In this document: positions 6,715-12,802 of the stretch, one piece after another
Numbering within the stretch: the stretch's first letter is position 1
Layout: each line of letters begins with the position of its first letter
NCBI GenBank assembly: GCA_002371295.1
Contig: DFGZ01000147.1
Location: 1-13,220, forward strand
DNA length: 13,220 bases
Origin: Oribacterium sp. UBA3737
GTDB taxonomy: Bacteria; Bacillota_A; Clostridia; Lachnospirales; Lachnospiraceae
Direction of reading: 5' to 3'
The notes under the pieces: generated by a model
Seen by the model: the letters and a program-made list of their open reading frames with translations, nothing else
Database searches by the model: none
Told to the model about the DNA's origin: nothing
Position numbers and translations under genes: made by a program

Positions 6715-7263
6715 ATGCCTGAAATCAAATACAGACTCGCGGAAGCCATGAAGACCTGCATGAAGACCTCAGCCCCTGAGAACATTACCGTGACTCAGAT
6801 AGTGGAAGTCTGCGGAGTTTCCAGACAGAGCTTCTATAGAAATTTTATAGATAAATATGATCTTGTGAATTGGTACTTTGACCGTCTACTGGAGCAGTCC
6901 TTCAAGGAAATGGGAAAGGGAGAGACTATTCGTGACGGACTTATAAAGAAGTTCCGGTATATCAAGAAAGAAAGGCTTTTCTTTACAGCCGGGTTCAAGG
7001 GAGATGAACAGAACAATCTGAAGGAGCATGATTTTTTCATGATATATGAGTTTTACTGTACCCTTTTAAGAGAGAAGACAGGTACTCCTCCGGACAGACA
7101 TACCAGAAAGCTTCTTGAGATGTATTGTCAGGCTTCTGTATATATGACTGTTCAGTGGCTTATGAAGGGCATGAAGGAATCCGAGGAAGAGCTGGCAGAT
7201 CTTATGATAGATGCCATGCCGGTTTCTCTTTCCGAACAGTTTGCAAAGATAAAGATTCTATAA
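6715..7263 (+). CDS. TetR/AcrR-family transcriptional regulator, DhaS-like (TetR_C_8 type)
   Basis: 182 residues. The N-terminal helix-turn-helix is at about residues 23-46: ITVTQIVEVCGVSRQSFYRN, then FIDKYDLVNWYF, the classic TetR DNA-binding helices. The C-terminal ligand domain with FFMIYEFYCTLLREKTG and the pattern around YMTVQWLMKGM resembles the TetR_C_8 group, which includes the dihydroxyacetone-kinase regulator DhaS (from memory). AGGAG (6703-6707) is 7 bases before the ATG. The gene lies between two AAACAGTTT dyads and just upstream of a fucO-like enzyme, so self-regulation and control of that reductase are the likely roles. A small aldehyde or ketone ligand would fit the neighbour. 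Some TetR_C_8 members act as activators, so the sign of control is not fixed. Confidence 0.85.
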   Translation: MPEIKYRLAEAMKTCMKTSAPENITVTQIVEVCGVSRQSFYRNFIDKYDLVNWYFDRLLEQSFKEMGKGETIRDGLIKKFRYIKKERLFFTAGFKGDEQNNLKEHDFFMIYEFYCTLLREKTGTPPDRHTRKLLEMYCQASVYMTVQWLMKGMKESEEELADLMIDAMPVSLSEQFAKIKIL

Positions 7264-7269
7264 TGAGAT

Positions 7270-7285
7270 TGCAAACAGTTTAGTA
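7270..7285. promoter_or_regulatory. Candidate operator of the TetR regulator (site 2)
   Basis: TGCAAACAGTTTAGTA lies 6 bp after the regulator's stop codon and keeps the AAACAGTTT core of site 1. It stands about 90 bp upstream of the candidate fucO promoter, so it fits either an upstream activator site or a looping partner of site 1. Confidence 0.4.
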
Positions 7286-7375
7286 CTATGCGCACCGTGT
7301 GGGGTCTGCTGTAGAGACTGTTACCTGCTTTATTTTGCATAGGCGTGAGGCAAACTTATGACTCTACAAACTATG

Positions 7376-7405
7376 TTACAAAAGTGAAAATCTGTAACTT
7401 ATATT
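7376..7405 (+). promoter_or_regulatory. Candidate promoter for the fucO-like gene
   Basis: TTACAA (7376-7381) and TATATT (7400-7405) with an 18-bp spacer. A dyad GTTACA (7375-7380) / TGTAAC (7393-7398) overlaps it. The start would be near 7412, upstream of the Rex-like box. Confidence 0.35.
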
Positions 7406-7443
7406 ACGCCTCTATGAGATGTACAATACACTCATGGAGGCGT
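7406..7443 (+). repeat. Long hairpin in the fucO leader
   Basis: ACGCCTCTATGAG (7406-7418) pairs with CTCATGGAGGCGT (7431-7443): 13 bp with a single T-G wobble and a 12-nt loop. It has no following T tract. The right arm ends inside the Rex-like box. It is either a 5' stabiliser or regulatory hairpin in the leader, or a large protein-binding dyad. Confidence 0.5.
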
Positions 7444-7459
7444 GTTAATTATTTAACAC
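7442..7459. promoter_or_regulatory. Rex (redox sensor) operator
   Basis: GTGTTAA-TTAT-TTAACAC is a perfect 7-bp inverted repeat with a 4-bp centre. It matches the clostridial Rex consensus TTGTTAAnnnnTTAACAA at 12 of 14 fixed positions; only the outermost base of each arm differs. Rex represses fermentative alcohol dehydrogenase genes when NADH/NAD+ is low. The site is 34 bp before the fucO-like start and downstream of the candidate promoter, where binding would block elongation or initiation. Confidence 0.65.
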
Positions 7460-7493
7460 ACATATTTTTATGTAAAAAGGAGCGGTACGTATT

Positions 7494-8642
7494 ATGGCTA
7501 ACAGAATTTCACTTAATCAGACATCTTATCATGGAGCAGGAGCCATCAATGAGATAGTAAATGAGATCAATAACAACGGATTCAAGAAAGCTTTTGTAGC
7601 TTCTGATCCTGACCTTATCAAATTCGGCGTAACAGGAAAGGTCACAGCTCTTCTTGATGAAGCAAAGATTCCTTATGAAATATATTCAGATATAAAGCCA
7701 AATCCGACTATCGAAAACGTAAAGAACGGTGTTGAGGCATTTAAAAAGTCAGGTGCTGATTGTATCGTTGCTATCGGTGGCGGTTCATCCATGGATACAT
7801 CAAAGGCTATAGGTATCATCATCACAAACCCTGAGTTTGCAGATGTACGTTCACTGGAGGGCGTGGCACCTACAAAGAACCCTTGCGTGCCTATCATTGC
7901 AGTTCCAACAACTGCCGGTACAGCTGCCGAAGTTACCATCAACTACGTTATCACCGATGTTGAGAAGGAGAGAAAGTTCGTTTGCGTAGATACACATGAC
8001 ATGCCTATCGTGGCTGTTGTTGATCCTGAAATGATGGCTTCTATGCCTAAGGGCCTCACAGCTGCAACAGGTATGGACGCTCTCACTCATGCTATCGAAG
8101 GCTACACCACAAGAGCAGCCTGGGAAATGACAGATATGTTCCATCTTGAGGCTATTCGTCTTATTTCAAAGAACCTTCGTGATGCAGTAGAGAACAAGAA
8201 AGAAGGCAGAGAGGGAATGGCTCTCGGACAGTATATCGCAGGCATGGGCTTCTCCAATGTAGGTCTCGGCATCGACCACGCTATGGCGCATACACTTTCA
8301 GCACATTATGACACTCCTCATGGTGTAGCATGTGCCATGTTCCTTCCTATCTCCATGGAATTCAACCGCGAGTACACAGGAGAGAGACTCAGAGAAGTTG
8401 CAAGAGCAATGGGTGTTCAAGGCGTAGATGAAATGTCTCAGGAGGAGTATCGTGATGCGGCTATCGAAGCTGTAAAGAAGCTTTCCGAGGATGTAGGTAT
8501 TCCTAAGACTCTCGATAAGATCAAGGAAGAGGATCTGGATACACTTGCTACAGATGCGCTGAATGATGCATGTTATCCTGGAAATCCGAGAGAAGCTACC
8601 AAAGAGCAGGTAATAGAGATGTTCCGCATGCTGATGGCATAA
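7494..8642 (+). CDS. fucO: Lactaldehyde reductase / 1,2-propanediol oxidoreductase (iron alcohol dehydrogenase)
   Basis: 382 residues, colinear with E. coli FucO (383) with no visible large gaps. It shares the MANR start, the PNPTI segment, NPEFADVRSLEG, the stretch VPTTAGTAAEVTINYVITD, and ALGQY-AGMGFSNVGLG. Metal ligands are Asp195 and His199 (GMDALTHAIEGY), His262 (IDHAMAH) and His276 (TPHG). The nucleotide motif is GGGSSMDTSK. FucO reduces lactaldehyde to 1,2-propanediol with NADH during anaerobic fucose or rhamnose breakdown, so it consumes reducing power; the Rex-like box upstream fits this. AAGGAG (7477-7482) is 11 bases before the ATG. It appears monocistronic: its own leader precedes it and a strong terminator follows. 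No fucose or rhamnose genes are in the window, so a role with other small aldehydes such as glycolaldehyde is possible. Confidence 0.9.
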   Translation: MANRISLNQTSYHGAGAINEIVNEINNNGFKKAFVASDPDLIKFGVTGKVTALLDEAKIPYEIYSDIKPNPTIENVKNGVEAFKKSGADCIVAIGGGSSMDTSKAIGIIITNPEFADVRSLEGVAPTKNPCVPIIAVPTTAGTAAEVTINYVITDVEKERKFVCVDTHDMPIVAVVDPEMMASMPKGLTAATGMDALTHAIEGYTTRAAWEMTDMFHLEAIRLISKNLRDAVENKKEGREGMALGQYIAGMGFSNVGLGIDHAMAHTLSAHYDTPHGVACAMFLPISMEFNREYTGERLREVARAMGVQGVDEMSQEEYRDAAIEAVKKLSEDVGIPKTLDKIKEEDLDTLATDALNDACYPGNPREATKEQVIEMFRMLMA

Positions 8643-8706
8643 AAAAGCTGATATAAGTATTCAGGACATATGAATGTATTAACCTGTCCCAGAGTAGAAA
8701 TGTGTC

Positions 8707-8797
8707 AGCTCACATCAAAAAAATAATCAGTGAAAAAACAGACAGAAACAGCGTATTGTTTCAGTCTGTTTTTTCTTTTTATGTTATGATGTGAGCT
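8707..8797. repeat. Nested inverted repeat enclosing the terminator
   Basis: AGCTCACATCA (8707-8717) is a perfect complement of TGATGTGAGCT (8787-8797), and the 18-bp terminator stem sits inside. TGATGTGAG recurs as a direct copy at 8810-8818, where it forms part of the ribosome binding site of the HD-domain gene. Confidence 0.6.
8733..8780. terminator. Strong intrinsic terminator after fucO, likely bidirectional
   Basis: AAAAAACAGACAGAAACA (8733-8750) and TGTTTCAGTCTGTTTTTT (8757-8774) form an 18-bp stem with one A-A mismatch and a 6-nt GCGTAT loop. The + strand continues with a T-rich tail to 8780. The A-rich left flank would serve the - strand. It lies 90 bp after the fucO stop. Confidence 0.85.
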
Positions 8798-8831
8798 ATA
8801 AAAATAATTTGATGTGAGGAGAAACAGACAT

Positions 8832-9419
8832 ATGGATGAGAGATTGAAGAAACAAATGGATTTTGTCCTTGAAATCGACAAAGAGAAGAACATTTTCAGG
8901 CAGACGCATCTTTCAGGTCACGGAAGAAATGAAAATGATGCCGAGCATGCGTGGCATATGTCCATCATGGCTTATCTTCTCAAGGAGTATGCGAATGAAA
9001 AGGTAGATATCGCCCGTGTCATGATCATGTGCCTCATACATGACATCGTAGAGATAGATGCAGGAGATACCTATGCTTACGACAGTGCAGGACTGGCTAC
9101 TCAGAAAGCAAGGGAGGATGCTGCAAAGGAAAGGATCTTTTCTATCCTTCCGGAGGATCAGAAACAGGAGCTGACAGCTCTTTTTGATGAATTTGAAGAA
9201 AATATGACTCCCGAGGCAAGGTTCGCCCATGCCATGGACAATCTCCAGCCCCTGACTCTTAACAACAGTAACGACGGAGGGGACTGGAGAGAGCACAATG
9301 TCTCCAGAGAACAGGTCTATGGAAGACAGAAAAAGACTAAGCTAGGATCTGAAAAGCTCTATGAGCTGACTGATGAGATCCTAAAAGAGCATATAAAGAA
9401 GGGGAATATCAGGGAGTAA
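8832..9419 (+). CDS. HD-domain phosphohydrolase, YfbR/HDDC2-like 5'-nucleotidase
   Basis: 195 residues from the ATG at 8832, preceded by GAGGAG (8816-8821). An upstream GTG at 8814 is in frame but would overlap that ribosome binding site. The HD metal-binding signature is complete: His39 in NDAEHAWHMS, His70-Asp71 in CLIHDIVEIDAGD, and Asp136 in HAMDNLQP. Order, spacing and length match the YfbR/HDDC2 group of metal-dependent 5'-(deoxy)nucleotide monophosphatases, which act in nucleotide salvage and pool cleaning (family knowledge). It has no membrane segments. It lies between a terminator and a convergent GTPase gene, so it is transcribed alone. The exact nucleotide specificity cannot be read from the sequence. 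Confidence 0.85.
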   Translation: MDERLKKQMDFVLEIDKEKNIFRQTHLSGHGRNENDAEHAWHMSIMAYLLKEYANEKVDIARVMIMCLIHDIVEIDAGDTYAYDSAGLATQKAREDAAKERIFSILPEDQKQELTALFDEFEENMTPEARFAHAMDNLQPLTLNNSNDGGDWREHNVSREQVYGRQKKTKLGSEKLYELTDEILKEHIKKGNIRE

Positions 9420-9517
9420 AATGTTTATTTCCATATAAAATTTAATCAACCTGTTTCCTTAATCAATATATCTGACTCTGTTGTGTCATAAGTGTGGGCT
9501 CTTTGTGATAAAGACTA

Positions 9518-10672
9518 TCACCACTGGGTGAATATCTTTTTGATGATGGAAGCGATCTGTTCCTTGTCGGCTCCGTCTGCTACTTCATCAAGTACCTTCG
9601 TGATTTTTTCAAGGAAGCCTTTGGTGAGCTTCGATTCCATAAGCTTCTTCACCCAGTCAATGTCGTCCAATGTCTTTTTGCCGAGATATACCTGTTCAAA
9701 GGCGAATATGGAGCCTTCGCCTATTGCGGCGATAATTCCGCCAGCGATAACGGCATTGGCAGCACTTGCTGCTATATTGACACCGGGAATAGCCTTAAGG
9801 GCACTTATAGCTGTTCTTGCGACGGCACTGACTGTTCCCACTTGTATGATGGTGTTGATGAATTCCCGGCTCTTGTCGTCCTTTTTGATTCCGTATATGG
9901 AGGAAATGGCATTGACCTCGGCGATTTCCGTAGGAGACAGTATAAAAGCGTCCGGGAAAGGTATGGGGACCGCACCCACCACAACACCTGCTGTAGTGGC
10001 AGCGCCGACTACGGACTGCGCCATGATGCGTCTTCTTTGCAGCTTGTAGGCATTGACATCATTCACGGCGGCTTTCTTACCTTCCGGAAGGAGGCTGATG
10101 GTCTTTTCTATGAGCTCAGGTATGCCGGAGGGGGCTGCAAATGCATCCTCATTCAGCACGTATGTTGAGGCCACAACAGGAATGATATCCCGAAGATTCT
10201 CCCCGGCTTTTTTCTTCTTTTCAAACACAGTCCTGACCATGCGGATATTTTCTTCACGTTCCGGCACCGAGTAGGATTTTGTGATGACTACAATAACAGG
10301 GATGGATTTCCATAGATTTGTAGCTTTCAGGAGGCTGTTGATGGTATCTCCGAAGAGCTTGCTGGAGGTGCCGTCAACACAGAACCATATCACATTGATG
10401 GTATGATCCTCTTCGGAAATGCTTTTCCTGGACCATTTCTGTACGTCATGAATGATCTTTCGCTTTTTCAGAAAGGAAGGTTCAAAACCTGCTGTGTCAA
10501 CAAGGCGAAGACCTATTTCCGGAGCCGGATATATCTTGAGATCCTTTGTGGTCCCTTCAGAACCCCTTCCGGTTGCGGCTTCTTCACTGCCGATGACCGC
10601 ATTTATCAATGTGGACTTACCTACACCTGAATTGCCTATTACAAGGACATTTCCATATTCTTTTGACTCCAT
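9518..10672 (-). CDS. Dynamin-like / YcjF-type GTPase with DUF697 C-terminal domain
   Basis: 384 residues from the ATG at 10670-10672, which has AAAGGAGG 6 bases upstream; an in-frame ATG 7 codons earlier would lie upstream of that site. GTPase motifs: P-loop GNSGVGKST (13-21), switch threonines in GSEGTTKD (40-44), DTAGFE (59-64), and TKSY (131-134) in place of the usual NKxD. The C-terminal part carries DUF697: GVVVGAVPIPFPDAFILSP (about 215-235) and a second hydrophobic stretch, NIAASAANAVIAGGIIAAIG (about 290-310). Such proteins probably associate with membranes in a GTP-dependent way; a few DUF697 GTPases are linked to stress or envelope functions, but none has a firm role I can assign. 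Divergent from the zinc-ribbon/vWA operon with 307 bp between. Confidence 0.85.
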   Translation of the reverse strand: MESKEYGNVLVIGNSGVGKSTLINAVIGSEEAATGRGSEGTTKDLKIYPAPEIGLRLVDTAGFEPSFLKKRKIIHDVQKWSRKSISEEDHTINVIWFCVDGTSSKLFGDTINSLLKATNLWKSIPVIVVITKSYSVPEREENIRMVRTVFEKKKKAGENLRDIIPVVASTYVLNEDAFAAPSGIPELIEKTISLLPEGKKAAVNDVNAYKLQRRRIMAQSVVGAATTAGVVVGAVPIPFPDAFILSPTEIAEVNAISSIYGIKKDDKSREFINTIIQVGTVSAVARTAISALKAIPGVNIAASAANAVIAGGIIAAIGEGSIFAFEQVYLGKKTLDDIDWVKKLMESKLTKGFLEKITKVLDEVADGADKEQIASIIKKIFTQW

Positions 10673-10979
10673 GGGATACCTCCTTTCTGTCATTACAAGC
10701 CGGTGTTATTCTGTCGGCTGTTTTCGCATACCAATGCTTACACTTATTACATATTACGTCAGTTTTAAGGATAAGGATAAGTACAATGATAAGTATAGTA
10801 TACATCTGTGTAAGAATTTAGTCGGTTTTTTATCAGGAACACAGGTGTTAAAATATACAGTAATATCAAAAAAATTAATAGTATGATGCATAGCACATTG
10901 CACACGAATGTGTGCGGTGGCGCCATCGGTGAGTGGCAAATGCTTTTGACACTCAGGTCATATTATATGTGAGGGAAAA
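10673..10979. promoter_or_regulatory. Divergent control region with structured leader for the zinc-ribbon operon
   Basis: 307 bp between the GTPase and zinc-ribbon genes. AACAC-AG-GTGTT (10838-10849) is a 12-bp dyad. GCACAC-GAAT-GTGTGC (10900-10915) is a perfect 6-bp hairpin. TGAGTG-g-CAAA-TGCT-TTTG-a-CACTCA (10930-10955) forms a 10-bp hairpin with one mismatch and a tetraloop, ending 15 bases before GAGGG, the ribosome binding site at 10971-10975. A perfect TTGACA (10946-10951) lies in that hairpin but has no -10 at a suitable distance. I cannot place either promoter with confidence. Confidence 0.45.
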
Positions 10980-11852
10980 GTGATTACTTATAAGTGTAAA
11001 AACTGCGGAGGACAGATGAACTTCGATGGTTCTGTCGGGCTGACATGTCCCTTCTGCGGTTCAAAAGCCTTCTTTTCTGATGATGATTACAAGGGAAATG
11101 AAAAATTCAGAAAGATGGTTCTTCAGTACTATAAGGCTGAGGCAGATAAAAAGGATATAGATTACAACAGCGATCATCTATGGACGTTTGAAGGACGTGA
11201 CAGCTACACCATGCAGAACGGTCAGATGCTCAATATCGAGTATATGAAAAAGTACAAAAGGCAGGGGATGACCTTCTATATAGCCAAAGAGTCTGTTGTA
11301 TATATCTTTGATAAAAAGTCTGAGGCTCAAGTATTTCTTGATAAACTGAGAAGTCTCGTATTTCCGGCAGCTGATGTAAAGCTGAACAGGTCATTTCCTG
11401 AGCTTAGGATGGAAATAGGTTTACGTGATGATAAGTCTGCACTTGTTTTCGTAAGAAGACCCAACTGCTATCCCGCAGAGATGTTTGCTCCGTGGGAATC
11501 AGTACATCTTGCATGGGTTATCTCAAGAATGGAGAACATCTGCTGCGCACTAAGATACTCGGAGCTTGAGTACGGAGACATGGCACCGGATTCTGTCTTT
11601 ATCAATCCATTTACTCATGAAGGCATACTGTTTGGGGACTGGAGAAAAGTTAAAGCTTTAAGAGGGAATGTTGATCTGAAAGCATTGAGAAAAACCGCTG
11701 TAATTCTGGCAGAGAATACCAGAGAACCTGAAGAGATGTACCGCTTTCTGAATTCGGAACCGGCCTCTGATGCCTATTCCGATTTTGAAAAATGGGACAC
11801 TGTGATAGAAAAAGGATTCGGCGGACACAATTTCGCAAAGATGAAGATATAG
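10980..11852 (+). CDS. Zinc-ribbon protein with degenerate kinase-like C-terminal region
   Basis: 290 residues. The start is GTG (10980) with GAGGG only 4 bases upstream; no in-frame ATG precedes it, and the next ATG would remove the zinc site. The N-terminus is a four-cysteine ribbon: Cys6-x2-Cys9 and Cys23-x2-Cys26. A charged middle follows. The C-terminal half contains HLAWVISRMENICCALRYSE, then YGDMAPDSVFINP (198-210) and GILFGDWRKV. This resembles the HGDxxPxN catalytic loop and the DFG region of protein kinases, but the loop Asn and the DFG triad are altered (Ser205; GDW at 219-221), so it is probably a pseudokinase or a scaffold. I recall similar segments in DnaJ- or vWA-linked proteins; the resemblance is from memory. 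First gene of an operon with the vWA and PurA-like genes. Confidence 0.65.
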   Translation: MITYKCKNCGGQMNFDGSVGLTCPFCGSKAFFSDDDYKGNEKFRKMVLQYYKAEADKKDIDYNSDHLWTFEGRDSYTMQNGQMLNIEYMKKYKRQGMTFYIAKESVVYIFDKKSEAQVFLDKLRSLVFPAADVKLNRSFPELRMEIGLRDDKSALVFVRRPNCYPAEMFAPWESVHLAWVISRMENICCALRYSELEYGDMAPDSVFINPFTHEGILFGDWRKVKALRGNVDLKALRKTAVILAENTREPEEMYRFLNSEPASDAYSDFEKWDTVIEKGFGGHNFAKMKI

Positions 11853-11923
11853 GGACACATTGATTAAAGCGTTTCCCCGAGGGAATTGTTAGAGTTTTCC
11901 CGTAGAATAGGAGGTAATAGATT

Positions 11924-12802
11924 ATGGGATATGGTAGTTATTCAGCAAGTGACTGGTCAAAGCTTAAAGCAAGCAGAAAGTTATCAAATGATCAGAATGT
12001 AGAAGAAGTCTTCAAAAGAAGAAGCTGTGATCCGAAATTCGATCCAAGATTTATCGGAACCAGAGAGTGCTTTGATTCGCAGGATCATCCACACTCAACA
12101 CCTATAGTTGTGGGACTGGATGTTACGGCATCCATGGGTTACCTTGCAGTGAAGGTTGCCACAGAGGCACTTAATGATCTCATCACCAAGCTTTATTCAA
12201 CAAACACCATTGAGGATCCGGCACTTATGTGCGCGGCTTACGGTGACTTCCGGGATGAGTCACCTCTTCAGGTGACACAGTTTGAGTCTGATATCCGAAT
12301 TGCGGAACAGCTTCTTGATCTGTATTTTGAAAATCATGGCAACGGCGAAGTGGTTCCGACCTGTCTCTGGGAGTTCCTCTCAAGACATACCAACATCGAT
12401 GCCATCAATAAAAGAGGTGAAAAGGGATTTCTCTTCACCATCGGAGATGGTGCTGAAATAAGGAATGATGCTGTTTCTGAGACCATAAAGAGAGTAATAG
12501 GAGATGATGTGCCACGTGCTTCTGTGAAGAGTCTTTTAGCTGAGGTTCAGGAAAAATTCCATGTATTTCATATCATGCTCGGAACAGAAGGCAACAGAGA
12601 AATCCTCGCCGGACACAAGATCGTCATCGGGACTGAGGCTGTCAATGTTATTCCTGACATCATTTTCGGAGTTATACGTATGCAGAAGGGAGAAAGACAG
12701 GAGGATATTCTTGCGTCATATGATAATGCCAACAGGCTGCTCGTTCACAATGCCTTAAAGCAGATCAGCCTTTCGGATGTGGGACATTCCATTACACTAT
12801 GA
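11924..12802 (+). CDS. von Willebrand factor A (vWA) domain protein with DxTxS metal site
   Basis: 292 residues; the ATG has AGGAGG 9 bases upstream. The N-terminus (MGYGSYSASDWSKL) is polar and probably disordered. The vWA domain spans about residues 58-240. Its metal-ion-dependent adhesion site is Asp66-x-Thr68-x-Ser70 in LDVTASM. Further candidate ligands are Asp108 in YGDFRDE and Asp175 in FTIGDGAE. The stretch SPLQVTQFESD is typical of a bacterial vWA subgroup I remember beside kinase-like and stress genes. No signal peptide or transmembrane segment, so it is an intracellular scaffold rather than an adhesin. A 71-bp gap separates it from the zinc-ribbon gene and contains a small TTCCC-CGA-GGGAA hairpin (11873-11885). 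Its stop overlaps the next start (ATGA), showing translational coupling. Confidence 0.82.
   Translation: MGYGSYSASDWSKLKASRKLSNDQNVEEVFKRRSCDPKFDPRFIGTRECFDSQDHPHSTPIVVGLDVTASMGYLAVKVATEALNDLITKLYSTNTIEDPALMCAAYGDFRDESPLQVTQFESDIRIAEQLLDLYFENHGNGEVVPTCLWEFLSRHTNIDAINKRGEKGFLFTIGDGAEIRNDAVSETIKRVIGDDVPRASVKSLLAEVQEKFHVFHIMLGTEGNREILAGHKIVIGTEAVNVIPDIIFGVIRMQKGERQEDILASYDNANRLLVHNALKQISLSDVGHSITL

Noticed and set aside
7234..7243. Third AACAGTTTGC copy near the end of the TetR gene as another operator.
   Set aside because: It is inside codons for the SEQFAK residues and lacks the left AAAC half, so it is probably coincidental.
9505..9521. GTGATA-AAGAC-TATCAC hairpin between the convergent HD and GTPase genes as a terminator.
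   Set aside because: Only 6 bp, no T tract, and it overlaps the GTPase stop codon.
9492..10886. Long + strand open frames (up to 185 codons) opposite the GTPase gene.
   Set aside because: They mirror the GTPase coding sequence; the - strand has all the GTP-binding motifs and the AGGAGG site.
10946..10951. Perfect TTGACA as the -35 of the zinc-ribbon operon.
   Set aside because: No -10-like hexamer occurs 16-18 bases downstream; that position is the ribosome binding site.
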